Below, one piece after another: positions 24,035 to 31,944 of a DNA stretch of 64,000 bases (positions are counted from its first letter, which is position 1; each line of letters begins with the position of its first letter). Location: positions 2,604,001-2,668,000 of the forward strand of contig NZ_CP184830.1 of assembly GCF_049275935.1 (NCBI RefSeq), read 5' to 3'. The notes under the pieces are model-generated. The model was not told the DNA's origin. It worked only from the letters and a program-made list of their open reading frames with translations, and searched no databases. The stretch is from Endozoicomonas_A sp049275935 (GTDB lineage: Bacteria > Pseudomonadota > Gammaproteobacteria > Pseudomonadales > Endozoicomonadaceae). A program made the position numbers and the translations under genes.

Positions 24035-25552
24035 ATGTCACCACCACCAAAGTTTAAGGACAGTCCTGTTGAGTTTGATCAGCATCTGCTGTTCCCAACC
24101 AACGTTTTCGATTTGCTTCCCAAAGATCATGATTGTTTTATTTATGAAAGCATTTTTCAGAACATTAATACGTCTGAAGTCGAAAAAAAATATCACCACC
24201 TTGGTCAGCACGCATACCCTCCAAAGCTCATTGTCGCTATTCTGATCTACGCATACAGCCATGGTGTTTTCAGTTCCCGTGAGATTGAGCGACGGTGTCG
24301 ACAAGACTTGGCGTTCATGTATATCTCACAAATGAACTGCCCGAATTTCAGGGTTCTTGGTGACTTTCGTAAGGATAATCTGTCGTTTTTCCATGACTGC
24401 TTCAAACAGTCAGTCAAACTGGCCATTGAACTCAAAATGGCATCACTGGGTCATATCAGCCTGGACGGCTCCAAGTTCAAAGCCAACAGCTCAAAACACA
24501 AGGCCATGAGCTACGGGAGGCTCAAAGCGAAAGAGGCAGAACTCAGTGCCGAAGTGGATGAGCTGATCAAAAAAGCCAGTCAGTGTGATCAGGAAGAAGA
24601 TGACGCCTACAAAGCAACCAATGGTTACAGCATTCCTGAAGACCTCCAGTTTAAAGAAGAGCGCCTGAAAAAAATCAAAGAGGCCAAGAAAGCACTTGAA
24701 GAACGTGAAAAAGCTTTAAATCCAGACAAACCAATAGACGACAAAAAGCAGATCAGTTTTGCAGATCACGATGCCCGCATGATGAGCAAGAAGGGGTATT
24801 GTGAGTACAGCTACAATGCTCAAATTACAGTTGATTCCGATAACCAGATCATTGTTGGCCAGCATGTCAGCCAACACGCCAACGATGTACAGGAAGTGGA
24901 GCCGGCGCTGAGGGCATTATCAGGAGCCACTGATGGCGCGGCTGTAGATAAGTGGAGTATGGATAATGGTTACTTTTCAGGGTCAAACTTACATACAGTC
25001 GAGCGACATGAGATTGATGCCTATATCGCAACCGACAAGGCGGAGAAGCCTGCCGCTGACGACCTTGAAAGCTCTGACAGGAAGTTTGTCAAAGCGGATT
25101 TTGCGTATGATTCCGAAGCTGATGTATTTATCTGTCCGGCAGGGGAAAAGCTGGTAACGAACCCGGCCAGCAAAAGCAAAAGAAAAAGCTACCGGGCAAA
25201 CAAGACGGTATGCAGGGAATGCCCTTATCGTCGGAATTGCAGTGATTCAAAGAAAGAGGCTGGCAGGGTTATCCGTACCGATAAGTTTGAAAAAGCACGT
25301 CAGGCTATGAATAAGAAAATGGAGACAGCCGGTGCGAAAGCCATATATGAGCGTCGTAAAGTTATTGCTGAGCCACCATTTGGACAGATAAAAGAATCTG
25401 GTTTCCGAGGGTTCAGTCTCCGCGGCAAAGAAAAAGTTTCAGCGGAATTTTCACTGGTATGCACTGCGCATAATATCAAAAAATTTGTAAAAGCGGCTTC
25501 CACGAGGTCAATCCGTCTTGAAGATTTGAAAGAGGCTAAAAAGGCAGCATAG
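24035..25552 (+). CDS. IS1182-family transposase
   Basis: 505 aa DDE transposase. The N-terminal DUF772-like domain (LGQHAYPPKLIVAILIYAYSHGVFSSREIE) is followed by the catalytic core: LDGSKFKAN, DHDARMMSKKG, YNAQITVD, DNGYFSG, and a C-terminal Cys cluster (CRECPYRRNC) with EPPFGQIKESGFRGFSLRG, which holds the Glu of the triad. The frame is full length with no damage, so the element may be active. Confidence 0.93.
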   Translation: MSPPPKFKDSPVEFDQHLLFPTNVFDLLPKDHDCFIYESIFQNINTSEVEKKYHHLGQHAYPPKLIVAILIYAYSHGVFSSREIERRCRQDLAFMYISQMNCPNFRVLGDFRKDNLSFFHDCFKQSVKLAIELKMASLGHISLDGSKFKANSSKHKAMSYGRLKAKEAELSAEVDELIKKASQCDQEEDDAYKATNGYSIPEDLQFKEERLKKIKEAKKALEEREKALNPDKPIDDKKQISFADHDARMMSKKGYCEYSYNAQITVDSDNQIIVGQHVSQHANDVQEVEPALRALSGATDGAAVDKWSMDNGYFSGSNLHTVERHEIDAYIATDKAEKPAADDLESSDRKFVKADFAYDSEADVFICPAGEKLVTNPASKSKRKSYRANKTVCRECPYRRNCSDSKKEAGRVIRTDKFEKARQAMNKKMETAGAKAIYERRKVIAEPPFGQIKESGFRGFSLRGKEKVSAEFSLVCTAHNIKKFVKAASTRSIRLEDLKEAKKAA

Positions 25553-25578
25553 AGGCTGTGAGAAGGCATAAATATGCA

Positions 25579-25625
25579 AAAATGAGCAAAATCCCACTAA
25601 TAATTGGATATTTTTTGCTCATTTT
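25579..25625 (+). terminator. hairpin at the transposase 3' end
   Basis: AAAATGAGCAAAA (25579-25591) pairs perfectly with TTTTGCTCATTTT (25613-25625) over 13 bp, loop about 21 nt, inside the IS and 27 bp past the stop. The A/T-flanked stem gives a bidirectional terminator-like structure that would insulate the element. Confidence 0.6.
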
Positions 25626-25680
25626 AAGATTTGGGAAAACTTCTGTTGGTCTGGTTGCGCTATTCTCGGTCAGGCTCCTA

Positions 25681-25841
25681 GCAGCCTGTCGGACTTAAGA
25701 CTGTCCTACTGCGGTTGCAATAAATTGGTCTAAAAATCTCTGTTTCTTCGTCAAATAGCTCGCTATTCTCCTCAGAAACAGAGACTTTTATCCTCAATTT
25801 CTTGCAATCCTCGCTACGGACGCTTAAGTCCGACAGGCTGC
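25681..25841. mobile_element. 161-bp TA-flanked miniature inverted-repeat element (type B, copy 1)
   Basis: Ends GCAGCCTGTCGGA / TCCGACAGGCTGC with TA at 25679-25680 and 25842-25843. A second copy of equal length is at 46300-46460. There is no coding capacity. It sits inside the DUF3037 gene: removing it and one TA, together with the IS, restores the frame. Confidence 0.85.
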
Positions 25842-26268
25842 TAGTTTGCAATTCATGCTCATAATTGTTCTTCTGGGCAAAATCATGAAGCACAAAACGA
25901 TCAAACAACTCATTGGCAATTGCCAGAGGCTTTTGAGTCATTTTGACCCGCTCTTTATTGAACCTGAGAATAGCTTCAAGAGGACGAACAATAAGTTCAA
26001 AGGCCTGCACTGCCGTCATCTGACCATTGCTGACCGATTCTTCCAGGTAAAGTAACTCTTCATGCAAGTGCTTGACTGAGTGAGTAAAAACCCTGGGGTC
26101 AAGGTGTTTGAAAAATTGGGTCAGCCGGGCGTAACTGGTCAGCTCCAACTGGAATGCAAAGTGATTTTGACCAGGCACTACCGCGACCACCCCGACATTG
26201 GCAAACTCGCCGGTCTCAGGGTAGGGCATGAACTGCACAATGGCATAACGGCAAGCGTATTTAGTCAT
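25842..26268 (-). pseudogene. DUF3037 protein, 5' fragment
   Basis: MTKYACRYAIVQFMPYPETGEFANVGVV is the diagnostic DUF3037 start. The native sequence runs to EHELQT, then enters the miniature element, where a read-through frame adds about 54 foreign residues before stopping at 25678. ATG 26268 overlaps the stop of the preceding HipA-like fragment (ATGA), the standard two-gene arrangement. The native length would be 273 aa with the 3' fragment at 23574-23971. Confidence 0.82.
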
Positions 26269-26579
26269 CTCATGCTCCAGAATTGTTCGGTGGTATATTC
26301 GTCCAGTATGGCAAACAGGGCTTTGGAGTCTAGGTCAAACACCATGCTTTCCTCAAAATCCCGCCAAGGCCACTCATTTTGAGCCGTTTCAGCTCATTTA
26401 TGAAAGTCAGTTAATGCGACCTCCATCCTTTCTTTACACTCAGCGATGGTTGCCAGATCACTGAAAATTCGGCCCTGTTCTGAATTAAAGACATGATATT
26501 TGAAAAAAGATTCCCTGGTGAAGTCAGGGTCAAATGCAAGATTGTGGTCAATAGGCAAGAGGATATAAGAAGCCACACT
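26265..26579 (-). pseudogene. HipA-like kinase, C-terminal fragment with in-frame stop
   Basis: In one frame: ASYILLPIDHNLAFDPDF...ALTDFHK, a TGA at 26394-26396, then AETAQNEWPWRDFEESMVFD...EQFWSMR and stop. The IDHNLAFDPDF motif followed by a WPWRDFE-type tail matches the C-terminus of the HipA-like kinase genes that precede DUF3037. Everything N-terminal is gone (an in-frame stop lies at 26580-26582). Only about 100 of the usual ~260 codons remain. Confidence 0.6.
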
Positions 26580-26689
26580 TCAAGATGATGGTGTACTTGC
26601 TGACAGGAAAGCTCGACTTCAGTGGAGTGAATGAAGCCTGCTTACCCACTTAAAATTCAAAAGAACCGGTTCTGGCTATCTTTTAATCG

Positions 26690-26960
26690 TATCTATCGGT
26701 GTTGAAAACCACTCTATCTAAGGTGGTTTTAGCTGCATGGCTTGGCAGGTTTGTCGTTCTCACTGAACAGGGTGGCGTGGTTGGCTTGCACAGTCGCTTT
26801 TTCGGACTCTCTACCCAGAATTTCTGTGAAGATTCTTGCTCTTCCTCTCCTTGCCTTTGTAAGGTGCTGGTAAACTCCGATAGCTGCATTAGCATCGTCG
26901 GTTTCCTTTTCCCCGTAGTTTCTTACGACAGGGGTAATGTTGGAGGTGTTTGCGAAACAA
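26690..26960 (-). pseudogene. decayed duplicate of the neighbouring hypothetical gene
   Basis: DNA here aligns with part of the gene at 26923-27273: for example CTGAACAGGGTGGCGTGGTT against CTGAACATGGCGGCGTAAGT, and CCCAGAATTTCTGTGAAG against CCCAGAATTCTGGTGTAG. The minus-strand translation is frameshifted, with SHAAKT- and VESPKKR-type remnants. A plus-strand frame over the same DNA is antisense and not a gene. Confidence 0.5.
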
Positions 26961-27273
26961 CGGATTGAACCCGTTTCATTTTTTGGTTGATATGAGCTAA
27001 CAGCAGTGCTGTAAGAATTGTTGCTTCCTTTTCGCCATATTCAGTATCACTGTCCACCAGATCCACTATGGCTTTATAAGTACGCAGATCGACTGGCTCG
27101 TCACTCTGACTGAACATGGCGGCGTAAGTGGCGTGCATAACCGCTTTATCAAACTCTACGCCCAGAATTCTGGTGTAGTTTCTGGCGTGCTTCTCGCACT
27201 CTTTGCCTTTCATGGTGTTGATGGCCTGAGCTAGTTTGAGGTCAGGGAGTTTGAGCAGGTCGCGGGTTTTCAT
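26923..27273 (-). CDS. hypothetical protein, 116 aa
   Basis: Not recognised. MKTRDLLKLPDLKLAQAINT... is soluble and helical-looking, with no signal peptide. The middle (ILGVEFDKAVMHATYAAMFS) and the DTEYGEKEATILTALLLAHI segment look like an ordered domain. A degraded second copy lies immediately downstream, so the gene was duplicated locally. It lies beside the HipA/DUF3037 remnants and may be part of the same accessory island. Confidence 0.55.
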   Translation of the reverse strand: MKTRDLLKLPDLKLAQAINTMKGKECEKHARNYTRILGVEFDKAVMHATYAAMFSQSDEPVDLRTYKAIVDLVDSDTEYGEKEATILTALLLAHINQKMKRVQSVVSQTPPTLPLS

Positions 27274-27516
27274 GGTTGGTAAAGTACTTTTTATAAAGTA
27301 ATTTAAGGCCGATGCGGGAGTTTATTCGATGGTTGATGGAAAACCAAGGTGTACCAAAGAGATACTTGCTAAAAAGCATACGTCATTTCGAGATGCTGAA
27401 GAATTCTATGGAAATACTCCCTGTCCTACGCACGCAGTTTTTTTAAGTGCGCTGTCACCTTGCCTTTAACAAGCTTGGGACGAGCCAAGTTTGTTTTATA
27501 TCAGAGCCTCATCCAA

Positions 27517-29097
27517 TTATAGAGCCAGCAATATGGCCAGAATGGTTATAAAACCTAAACCCCAAGTCATTCTTTTTGAATCCGCTGATGAAGTGGTGGC
27601 CAAGCTGCCAGATGAAGTGGAGGTCAAGCTGTTATTAGATATCGTGTTGCTTCTAAAAGCCCTATCGGTAATAAAAGCAGAGGTCGTAGCGACTGTCGGG
27701 CAGACTGCTGATTCAAAGAAGAAACGACCTTCGAAGTTGGTCAGTCCGTCACAGGCCGTGGCAGACGAGTTAATGGCCGTCCAGGTATTTAGAATCTGGC
27801 TGATGGTATAGGGAATGGTTGTTGGCACGGAAACGCTTGAGCCAGCCGATGGCATGGCAACCGTTGAACTTGGTGTTGACATGTCATTGGGTGGAGTCGT
27901 CGGTTTTTTGCACTTACTTCCCAGTCGTAATGGATCATCAGCTTTCAGGCTGAAGTGTTGTTGCAGTTGTTGCCATGGACTGGTGGCTTGCAGTTGGTTA
28001 CAGGCCAGGGCCAGCTTAAGAGGGGGGCTGACGTTTATAGCGGGCGCTGTTACCCGGATCCGGTTGCCTGCCAGGTTAAAGAGAGGAGGCTCTGCATTGG
28101 CATCGGTATGACCTATAAGAGTAAAGCCTCCCACCCGGGGCGATCGTTGGGCACGAGCGTCGCGAAGTGTGTTAGTAACGCCATCATTGATAATGTCTAC
28201 GGTATTTCTGAAGATATCCAGATGGGTTCCGGACCCGAGAGTAAATTCACCTGCCTCTGCCATTCTGCCCCGGAATCTATTATCAGTAACAGTGATTCTC
28301 TGTAACTGGTTCCTGATAGCAGGAAGATTTACAAATATCCCATCTTCGGGCATATAGTTCAGGTACCAGGTCTTGATGAGGTAACCCCTGACCGTGTTAT
28401 TGGCAAACTGCAGGCCCGGGCCAGGACGATCAAGATCGGCCGTTGCATCCAGTGGTTCTTTGCAATCAAGATTAATTGCGGACCTCTTGGGAAGATGGAA
28501 TATGTTGTCTTCTACAATCAGTCTCCGGTTGTAACATTCTGCGAAAACAATAGAGTCAGGTATGGGGTGGGCAGCGTCTGGGTGACCAGCTGTGTATCCA
28601 AGTGGCCGGAAAGTAAGGTGTCTGATATGGCTGTCTCTTTTTTCTCCAAACCGGAAATTTTTAGTGGTTCCTACCTTGACCATGTAGAAGTCTCCGTGAC
28701 CTCTGAACTTGATAACGATTTCAAAACCGTCATCAGCGGCTCCAATAATGCTCTGGCCATCCTTTAAAACTATCGGATCTTTCAAAAGGTACTCAACCGG
28801 GTTTCTACCTCTGACAGGAACCGTTTTGGAAGAGAGCAGTATCACCGTATTTTCAGGAGCCTGATGGATCAATTCATCTAAATTTTCTTTCTGGTTGGCA
28901 CTGAGAACAAGACACTGTCGTCCGTGAACAAGCTCTCTATACTGGTTTAGCCGTCGCTGAACACCCGCCGTTTGTCCTGTGAGAGAGTCGCACGACACCG
29001 GGGCAGGCATAGTCGCCGACTGAGCCTGTAAACACAGAGCGTGCAACAAGAATAGCGGGCCGACAAACAGTGCCAGATAAAGCTGCAGGCTACTCAT
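27517..29097 (-). CDS. secreted parallel beta-helix-like protein with C-terminal hydrophobic anchor
   Basis: Start at ATG 29097 (MSSLQLYLALFVGPLFLL...), which gives a clean signal peptide; a frame extends to 29157. About 526 aa. The middle has right-handed beta-helix character: repeated short turns such as NIFHLPKRSAINLDC, NNTVRGYLIKT, DNRFRGRMAEAGEF and RNTVDIINDGV, as in pectate-lyase-fold proteins. A Ser/Thr/Pro-rich stalk (about 400-500) follows, and the chain ends in KR plus about 15 hydrophobic residues (LGFITILAILLAL). That suggests a surface protein on a stalk. Catalytic residues not identified. Confidence 0.65.
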   Translation of the reverse strand: MSSLQLYLALFVGPLFLLHALCLQAQSATMPAPVSCDSLTGQTAGVQRRLNQYRELVHGRQCLVLSANQKENLDELIHQAPENTVILLSSKTVPVRGRNPVEYLLKDPIVLKDGQSIIGAADDGFEIVIKFRGHGDFYMVKVGTTKNFRFGEKRDSHIRHLTFRPLGYTAGHPDAAHPIPDSIVFAECYNRRLIVEDNIFHLPKRSAINLDCKEPLDATADLDRPGPGLQFANNTVRGYLIKTWYLNYMPEDGIFVNLPAIRNQLQRITVTDNRFRGRMAEAGEFTLGSGTHLDIFRNTVDIINDGVTNTLRDARAQRSPRVGGFTLIGHTDANAEPPLFNLAGNRIRVTAPAINVSPPLKLALACNQLQATSPWQQLQQHFSLKADDPLRLGSKCKKPTTPPNDMSTPSSTVAMPSAGSSVSVPTTIPYTISQILNTWTAINSSATACDGLTNFEGRFFFESAVCPTVATTSAFITDRAFRSNTISNNSLTSTSSGSLATTSSADSKRMTWGLGFITILAILLAL

Positions 29098-29183
29098 GTT
29101 CTGGATTCCATAGAAAAGTGAATAGGAAGCCTGGACGTTGCGTTTATGTTTAGCCACCTGAAAGCCGGGTCGTTCAGAGGGTG

Positions 29184-29996
29184 TCAGTTATATTCCTCCA
29201 GCCCCAACAGTTTTTTACCCAGCTCAGTGAGCCGGGCGGGCTCTCCCGGTTCCGGATCTTGTTGATAGTTTAGGCCCCGCCACTTTTCTGGTGCTCTTTT
29301 TTCCTGCCAGAGTTGTATGCGTTCTTCAGCCGTTTCTTCCAGGCCTACCGGAAACATTGAGATGTAGACGGCCAGTCTGGGTCTGTCCGAAACATTCAGC
29401 ATGCCAGAATGGGGGAGTCCTGAGTCCCAGATAACCAGTGAACCGGCCTCGCCTTCTATAGGTTCTATCGGATATTGACTGAGTTCCTCTTCAGAGAACC
29501 AGAGACTTTCACGGTGCTTAAGAACCTCATCTTTTTTGAAAAGGCTGGGTACACAGCAGAATGCCCCCTGGTCTTTTTTGGTGTCGGTCAGATAGAGAAT
29601 GCCCTGCAAGCGCAACGATGTCAGTTTTTCAGCCGGAAAGTCGAGATGGATATGACGTTTTAGCTGATCTGCTTCGGGGTCAAGAGAGGGAGGCTTGAAA
29701 GACAGTCTATCCATTCGAACCCAGAGTTTTTCAGTGCCGAGGAACTGAGAGAAGAGTGTGTGAATATTGGGATGTTGTCTTATATTCCAGAGGCTCTGGT
29801 GCTGGTGAACGGGAACAAGTCCGTTGTAACCCAGGTCTTTTTTGTACCAGCTTTCCGGCTCGCCGAGGTCAATTTCAAGAAACTGTGTGATTAAATCAAT
29901 TGCGTCATCACAGAGGGGCAGGGGGATGGCATCAGGAATGACTGTGTATCCGTTCTCGTTGAGTTGGCGCCTGTTTTCCTTTGACAGAGTCAACAT
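29184..29996 (-). CDS. phytanoyl-CoA dioxygenase (PhyH) family protein
   Basis: 270 aa Fe(II)/2-oxoglutarate oxygenase. The start NGYTVIPDAIP is typical. The HxD iron motif is in RHIHLDFPAEK, the distal His in GLPHSGMLNVSD, and the 2-oxoglutarate-binding Arg follows in RPRLAVYIS. The ATG start at 29996 follows a short gap after a small gene on the same strand. These enzymes hydroxylate diverse small molecules; the substrate here is unknown. Confidence 0.85.
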   Translation of the reverse strand: MLTLSKENRRQLNENGYTVIPDAIPLPLCDDAIDLITQFLEIDLGEPESWYKKDLGYNGLVPVHQHQSLWNIRQHPNIHTLFSQFLGTEKLWVRMDRLSFKPPSLDPEADQLKRHIHLDFPAEKLTSLRLQGILYLTDTKKDQGAFCCVPSLFKKDEVLKHRESLWFSEEELSQYPIEPIEGEAGSLVIWDSGLPHSGMLNVSDRPRLAVYISMFPVGLEETAEERIQLWQEKRAPEKWRGLNYQQDPEPGEPARLTELGKKLLGLEEYN

Positions 29997-30096
29997 GCTT
30001 ATGCCTCACTGATTCAGTTCAGGTGTTCTTTCAGAATAAACAGTCCTGAACTGAATAAACAGCCCTGAGCTGAATAAGCAGCCTTTGAGACTCTTT

Positions 30097-30417
30097 TCAG
30101 TGGATTGTTTCGTCGGCTTCTCTTTCTTCCAAACCTTCCAGCAGGGATTCGAGAACGATCTTGAGGGTATCGGTTTCTTTGTTGAGTTCATAATGGCGAA
30201 CCATGGCCACCATGGCCTGCGCCATCGGATAGAGACGAAGGAAGTTTTTCAAATCGTGTGGCTGAATAGCCTGGCCGGCATTCTCGACAAAGTGATTGGC
30301 ACCGGAGGCTGACCCTTTATTGGCAGATTCTACCAGAGACATAATCTGCTCAAGATCTTCCAGGTCATTAAATCCCAGAAGCATTTCAGCCAGACTCTCT
30401 TGAAGACGCGCTCTCAT
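30097..30417 (-). CDS. hypothetical protein, 106 aa
   Basis: Not recognised. Start at ATG 30417 (MRARLQESLAEML...), 8 nt after AGGAG; the ATG at 30423 would be too close to that site. Helical, acidic, no signal peptide: LGFNDLEDLEQIMSL and LKIVLESLLEGLEEREADETIH. It may be co-transcribed with the PhyH gene about 100 bp downstream. Confidence 0.6.
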   Translation of the reverse strand: MRARLQESLAEMLLGFNDLEDLEQIMSLVESANKGSASGANHFVENAGQAIQPHDLKNFLRLYPMAQAMVAMVRHYELNKETDTLKIVLESLLEGLEEREADETIH

Positions 30418-30423
30418 AGTCAT

Positions 30424-30750
30424 TACTCCTACAGGAGTCCGCCGGAATTATGACCCGTCAGGCTCCAGGCAAGTTAATAACTTGCAGAGTAAAGACGGAT
30501 TATCTTGTAACCAATTCGTATGTCTGTCGATTTTTTGCGACTTACCAGAATGTTGGTTAGCTTTTTAGTGCTTTTTCAGAGAAAAACACTTAACGAGAGC
30601 CTCTTTTTTTCAGGTGTCGAAAAGCACTGGTAGGTCAATCACTGATAAGGGTCAGCACAGAGTGATAAACATCCCGGCATGACCGAAGCGCCCTGAACCC
30701 TTATAATGGCTCTTTTCCTGTTTCCTCCTTGCCGCTCTGGTAGTAACTCC
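30424..30750. other. divergent intergenic region, 327 bp
   Basis: Between the divergent hypothetical gene and rlmI. It holds the rlmI promoter at 30679-30707. An A/T-rich stretch at 30570-30620 contains AGTGCTTTTTC...GAAAAACACT and GAGAGCCTCTTTTTTT, which could fold, but I cannot assign an RNA gene. Confidence 0.4.
30679..30707 (+). promoter_or_regulatory. sigma70-type promoter of rlmI
   Basis: ATGACC (-35, four of six matches) at 30679-30684, a 17-nt spacer, and a perfect TATAAT at 30702-30707. Transcription would begin near 30714, downstream of the in-frame ATG at 30706. This supports ATG 30751 as the rlmI start. Confidence 0.6.
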
Positions 30751-31944
30751 ATGACGTTAAAAACTCTCCGCCTGAAGAATCGGGCTGATCGTCGATTGAA
30801 AGCTGGCCACCTCTGGATCTACAACAACGAAGTCGATACCCGGACTTCTCCCCTGAGAGATTTCAAAACAGGGGAATTGATCAATATCGAAAGTGCTGAA
30901 GGTAAACCTCTGGGGACAGGTTATATCAACCCGAATAGTCTGATCTGTGCCCGGCTGGTCAGTCGGGACAGCAAATATGTCCTGGATCGTTCACTGCTGG
31001 TGCATCGTATTCAGGTAGCCCTGAGTCTCAGGGAGAGGATATTCGACAAACCTTTCTACCGTCTGGTCTTTGGCGACAGCGATGGTTTGCCGGGACTGGT
31101 GGTTGATCGTTTTGGCGATATTGTTGTTGCTCAGATGTCCACTGCCGGTATGGAAGCGGTCAGGGATGACATTGTTGATGCTCTGGTCAAGGTGATCAGG
31201 CCTTCAGGCATTCTTTTAAAAAATGATGGAACTGGCCGCCAGCTGGAAAAGCTGCCTGAGTATGTAGAAGTCGCTTATGGCGAAGTGCCGGAAAAAGTGG
31301 AGCTGGAAGAGAACGGTGTAACCTTCAGGGCGCCGGTCATTAAAGGCCAGAAAACAGGCTGGTTCTACGATCATCGCCTGAACCGCGAGCGTTTGCGTCA
31401 CTACGTCAGCGGTAAGAAAGTACTGGATGTTTTCAGTTATGTCGGTGGCTGGGGCGTTCAATGCGCGGCCTTTGGTGCGAGTCAGGTGACTTGTGTTGAT
31501 GCTTCTGAGCAGGCGGTGGAGCTGGTCCATGAGAATGCCGGGCTTAACGGCCTTGGGGATCGTGTTGAGTCTATCCGGGGGGATGCTTTCACAGTCCTGA
31601 AAGCTCTCAGGGATGAAGGTGAAAAGTTCGATGTTGTGATTGTTGATCCACCGGCCTTTATCAAGAAACGCAAGGACACCAAAGCGGGTGAACAGGCCTA
31701 TCGCCGGATTAATGAGCTGGCCATGAGGTTGCTGGAAAAGGATGGCATTCTGGTGTCCTGTTCCTGCTCCATGCATCTTCAGAAAGATTCACTGTTCGAT
31801 GCCCTGAGAGCGGGCAGCCGCCATATTGACCGTAATTTGCAAATTATCGAGCAGGGTCATCAGGGCCCCGATCATCCCGTTCTGCCTGCCATACCGGAGA
31901 CAGAATACATCAAGGCCATTATTGCTCGAGTGACCCGGGCCTGA
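30751..31944 (+). CDS. rlmI: 23S rRNA m5C1962 methyltransferase RlmI
   Basis: 397 aa. An N-terminal PUA domain (LKNRADRRLKAGHLWIYNNEV) is followed by an SAM-dependent Rossmann methyltransferase: motif I VLDVFSYVGGWG, acidic VDASEQAVE, motif IV VDPPAFIKKRK, and the catalytic Cys region SCSCSMH. It methylates C1962 of 23S rRNA in the cytoplasm. Start at 30751 because the upstream ATG at 30706 overlaps the -10 box. Its stop TGA directly abuts the reverse stop of the convergent kynureninase (TGATCA). Confidence 0.93.
   Translation: MTLKTLRLKNRADRRLKAGHLWIYNNEVDTRTSPLRDFKTGELINIESAEGKPLGTGYINPNSLICARLVSRDSKYVLDRSLLVHRIQVALSLRERIFDKPFYRLVFGDSDGLPGLVVDRFGDIVVAQMSTAGMEAVRDDIVDALVKVIRPSGILLKNDGTGRQLEKLPEYVEVAYGEVPEKVELEENGVTFRAPVIKGQKTGWFYDHRLNRERLRHYVSGKKVLDVFSYVGGWGVQCAAFGASQVTCVDASEQAVELVHENAGLNGLGDRVESIRGDAFTVLKALRDEGEKFDVVIVDPPAFIKKRKDTKAGEQAYRRINELAMRLLEKDGILVSCSCSMHLQKDSLFDALRAGSRHIDRNLQIIEQGHQGPDHPVLPAIPETEYIKAIIARVTRA

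Larger units (their letters stand above)
23972..25677 (+). mobile_element. IS1182-family insertion sequence with CTAG target duplication
   Basis: 1,706 bp with perfect 18-bp terminal inverted repeats (GAGCCTGACCGAGAATAG at 23972-23989, its reverse complement at 25660-25677). It is flanked on both sides by CTAG (23968-23971, 25678-25681), a 4-bp target duplication. One transposase gene fills it and a 13-bp hairpin follows that gene. The right end lies exactly at the edge of a miniature element, so this IS landed in the CTAG formed by the earlier insertion. Confidence 0.92.

Noticed and set aside
26699..26968. Cys-rich 89-codon plus-strand frame
   Set aside because: It is the antisense of a decayed duplicate of the adjacent gene; the cysteines come from reading that DNA backwards.
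30570..30620. Small RNA with terminator in the rlmI upstream region
   Set aside because: The hairpin is A/T-only with a 3-bp GC part, and no promoter could be matched to it.
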